Shown here piece after piece: positions 4,929 through 5,726 of a stretch of 5,726 nt of DNA. Made by a program: the position numbers and the translations under genes. Below the pieces are notes generated by a model. That model saw only the letters and a program-made list of their open reading frames with translations. It had not been told where the DNA came from and did no database searches. How positions within the stretch are numbered: position 1 is the first letter of the stretch; every line of letters begins with the position of its first letter. Source of the DNA: Dehalococcoidia bacterium (lineage in GTDB: Bacteria > Chloroflexota > Dehalococcoidia > GIF9 > UBA5629). Location: assembly GCA_012961565.1 (NCBI GenBank), contig DTZC01000254.1:1-5726 (forward strand), in the 5' to 3' direction.

Positions 4929-5726
4929 ATGTCAACTGACCTTATTCTGCTGCATGCACCCAGCGTGTACGATTTCCGCCGCAAGACCATCCTCTACGGA
5001 CCGGTCAGTGACCTGATTCCCCCTTCTTATGTTTTCGAGATGTATCCCATCGGCTTCACCAGCATCGCCGAATATCTGGAGCGCTATGGCTATCGGGTGC
5101 GCATTGTGAACCTCGCCGTGCGGATGCTAAGGGACAGAAAATTTGATGCTGAGACACTCATAAGGCGGCTTAAGGCAGCGGTGTTCGGCATAGACCTACA
5201 CTGGCTGGTGCACTGCCACGGTTCTATAGAGGTGGCGAAGATAGTCAAAAAGTGGCACCCAGAGGCAAAGATGGTATTCGGCGGCTTTTCCTCCTCTTAT
5301 TTCTACCAAGAGTTACTCGCCTACCCCGAGGTGGACTACGTGCTCAGAGGCGACTCCACAGAGGAACCCTTCCGACAATTGATGGACTGCATAATGAGTA
5401 ACACAGAGCCTGGAGCGGTGCCTAACCTTGCCTGGAAAGACAACCGCGGCAAGATGCAGGTAAACCCCATGTCACACGTCCCGACTGACCTGGCCGAGGT
5501 CATGGTAAAGCACTACAGCCATGTGGTGCGCTCCGTCATCAGATACCGAGACCTGGTCAGTTACATGCCGGCCAGAAACTGGCTTAGCTATCCCATCACC
5601 GCAATACTCACCTGCCGTGGCTGTACCGAGAACTGCATCATCTGCGGGGGCTCGGCTACCGCCTTCAAGGAGTGCTATAACCGGAACCAACCAGCATTCC
5701 GCTCTGCAGAAGCGGTGGTCAGAGAC
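4929..5726 (+). CDS. B12-binding-domain radical SAM protein, 3' end cut by window
   Basis: The frame is open from ATG 4929 to the last base (266 complete codons), with no stop, so the C-terminal part is missing. The N-terminal half (about 1-180) has the Rossmann-like layout of a cobalamin-binding domain: LILLHAPSVYDF (5-16), YPIGFTSIAEYLE, then VFGGFSSS (116-123) and DYVLRGDSTEEPF (136-148), which matches the usual DYVVRGEGE-PF segment of B12/radical SAM enzymes. The radical SAM Cys motif is CTENCIIC, with Cys232, Cys236 and Cys239 predicted to hold the 4Fe-4S cluster and cleave S-adenosylmethionine. An extra Cys229 precedes them. The whole N terminus recalls the Ta0216-type B12/radical SAM group (TIGR04190), of unknown substrate; that subfamily call is from memory. 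Such proteins often do methylations or ring rearrangements. The ribosome binding site is weak (CGGGA). It is probably co-transcribed with the prenyltransferase. Confidence 0.88.
   Translation, partial: MSTDLILLHAPSVYDFRRKTILYGPVSDLIPPSYVFEMYPIGFTSIAEYLERYGYRVRIVNLAVRMLRDRKFDAETLIRRLKAAVFGIDLHWLVHCHGSIEVAKIVKKWHPEAKMVFGGFSSSYFYQELLAYPEVDYVLRGDSTEEPFRQLMDCIMSNTEPGAVPNLAWKDNRGKMQVNPMSHVPTDLAEVMVKHYSHVVRSVIRYRDLVSYMPARNWLSYPITAILTCRGCTENCIICGGSATAFKECYNRNQPAFRSAEAVVRD

Overview
The window reads as ordinary bacterial chromosome with a moderately high G+C content and strong AAGGAGG-type ribosome binding sites. The gene mix fits an anaerobic, uncultured-type bacterium, and Dehalococcoidia (Chloroflexota) is my best guess. 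It comprises an isolated hisA, two unlike acyl-CoA dehydrogenases, a DUF5652-like mini membrane protein, a UbiA/MenA-type prenyltransferase carrying the RTPFSGGSG motif, and a B12-binding-type radical SAM protein. The taxonomic guess rests on recalled family distribution, not on a search.

Layout. Bases 1-160 are non-coding and packed with short palindromes: a bulged hairpin, two copies of a 22-bp repeat 40 bp apart, and an AT-rich palindrome. hisA follows on the minus strand (161-874), reading toward these repeats. A 141-bp divergent spacer separates it from a plus-strand acyl-CoA dehydrogenase (1016-2158) that has every canonical active-site feature. After a 92-bp convergent spacer comes a minus-strand glutaryl-CoA-dehydrogenase-like protein (2251-3435). 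It has its own good promoter and ribosome binding site, but glutamine where the family has its catalytic glutamate. A second divergent spacer leads to a plus-strand set: a 69-residue two-helix membrane protein (3615-3824), a possible 32-codon leader ORF (3877-3975), a prenyltransferase (3972-4862) and a radical SAM gene cut by the window end (4929-5726).

How the genes fit together. The two dehydrogenases belong to different subfamilies and are transcribed toward each other, so they are separate units and not a tandem duplication. Both would pass electrons from acyl-CoA substrates to electron-transfer flavoprotein. The prenyltransferase probably attaches a polyprenyl tail to a quinone precursor or another aromatic or lipid acceptor. 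The radical SAM gene 66 bp downstream may act in the same pathway, but that link is inference from position only. hisA makes a histidine-pathway enzyme away from any other his gene in view. No transposase, CRISPR array, tRNA or rRNA was seen. The most notable point is the predicted loss of the catalytic base in the second dehydrogenase; I found no clear novel multi-gene system.
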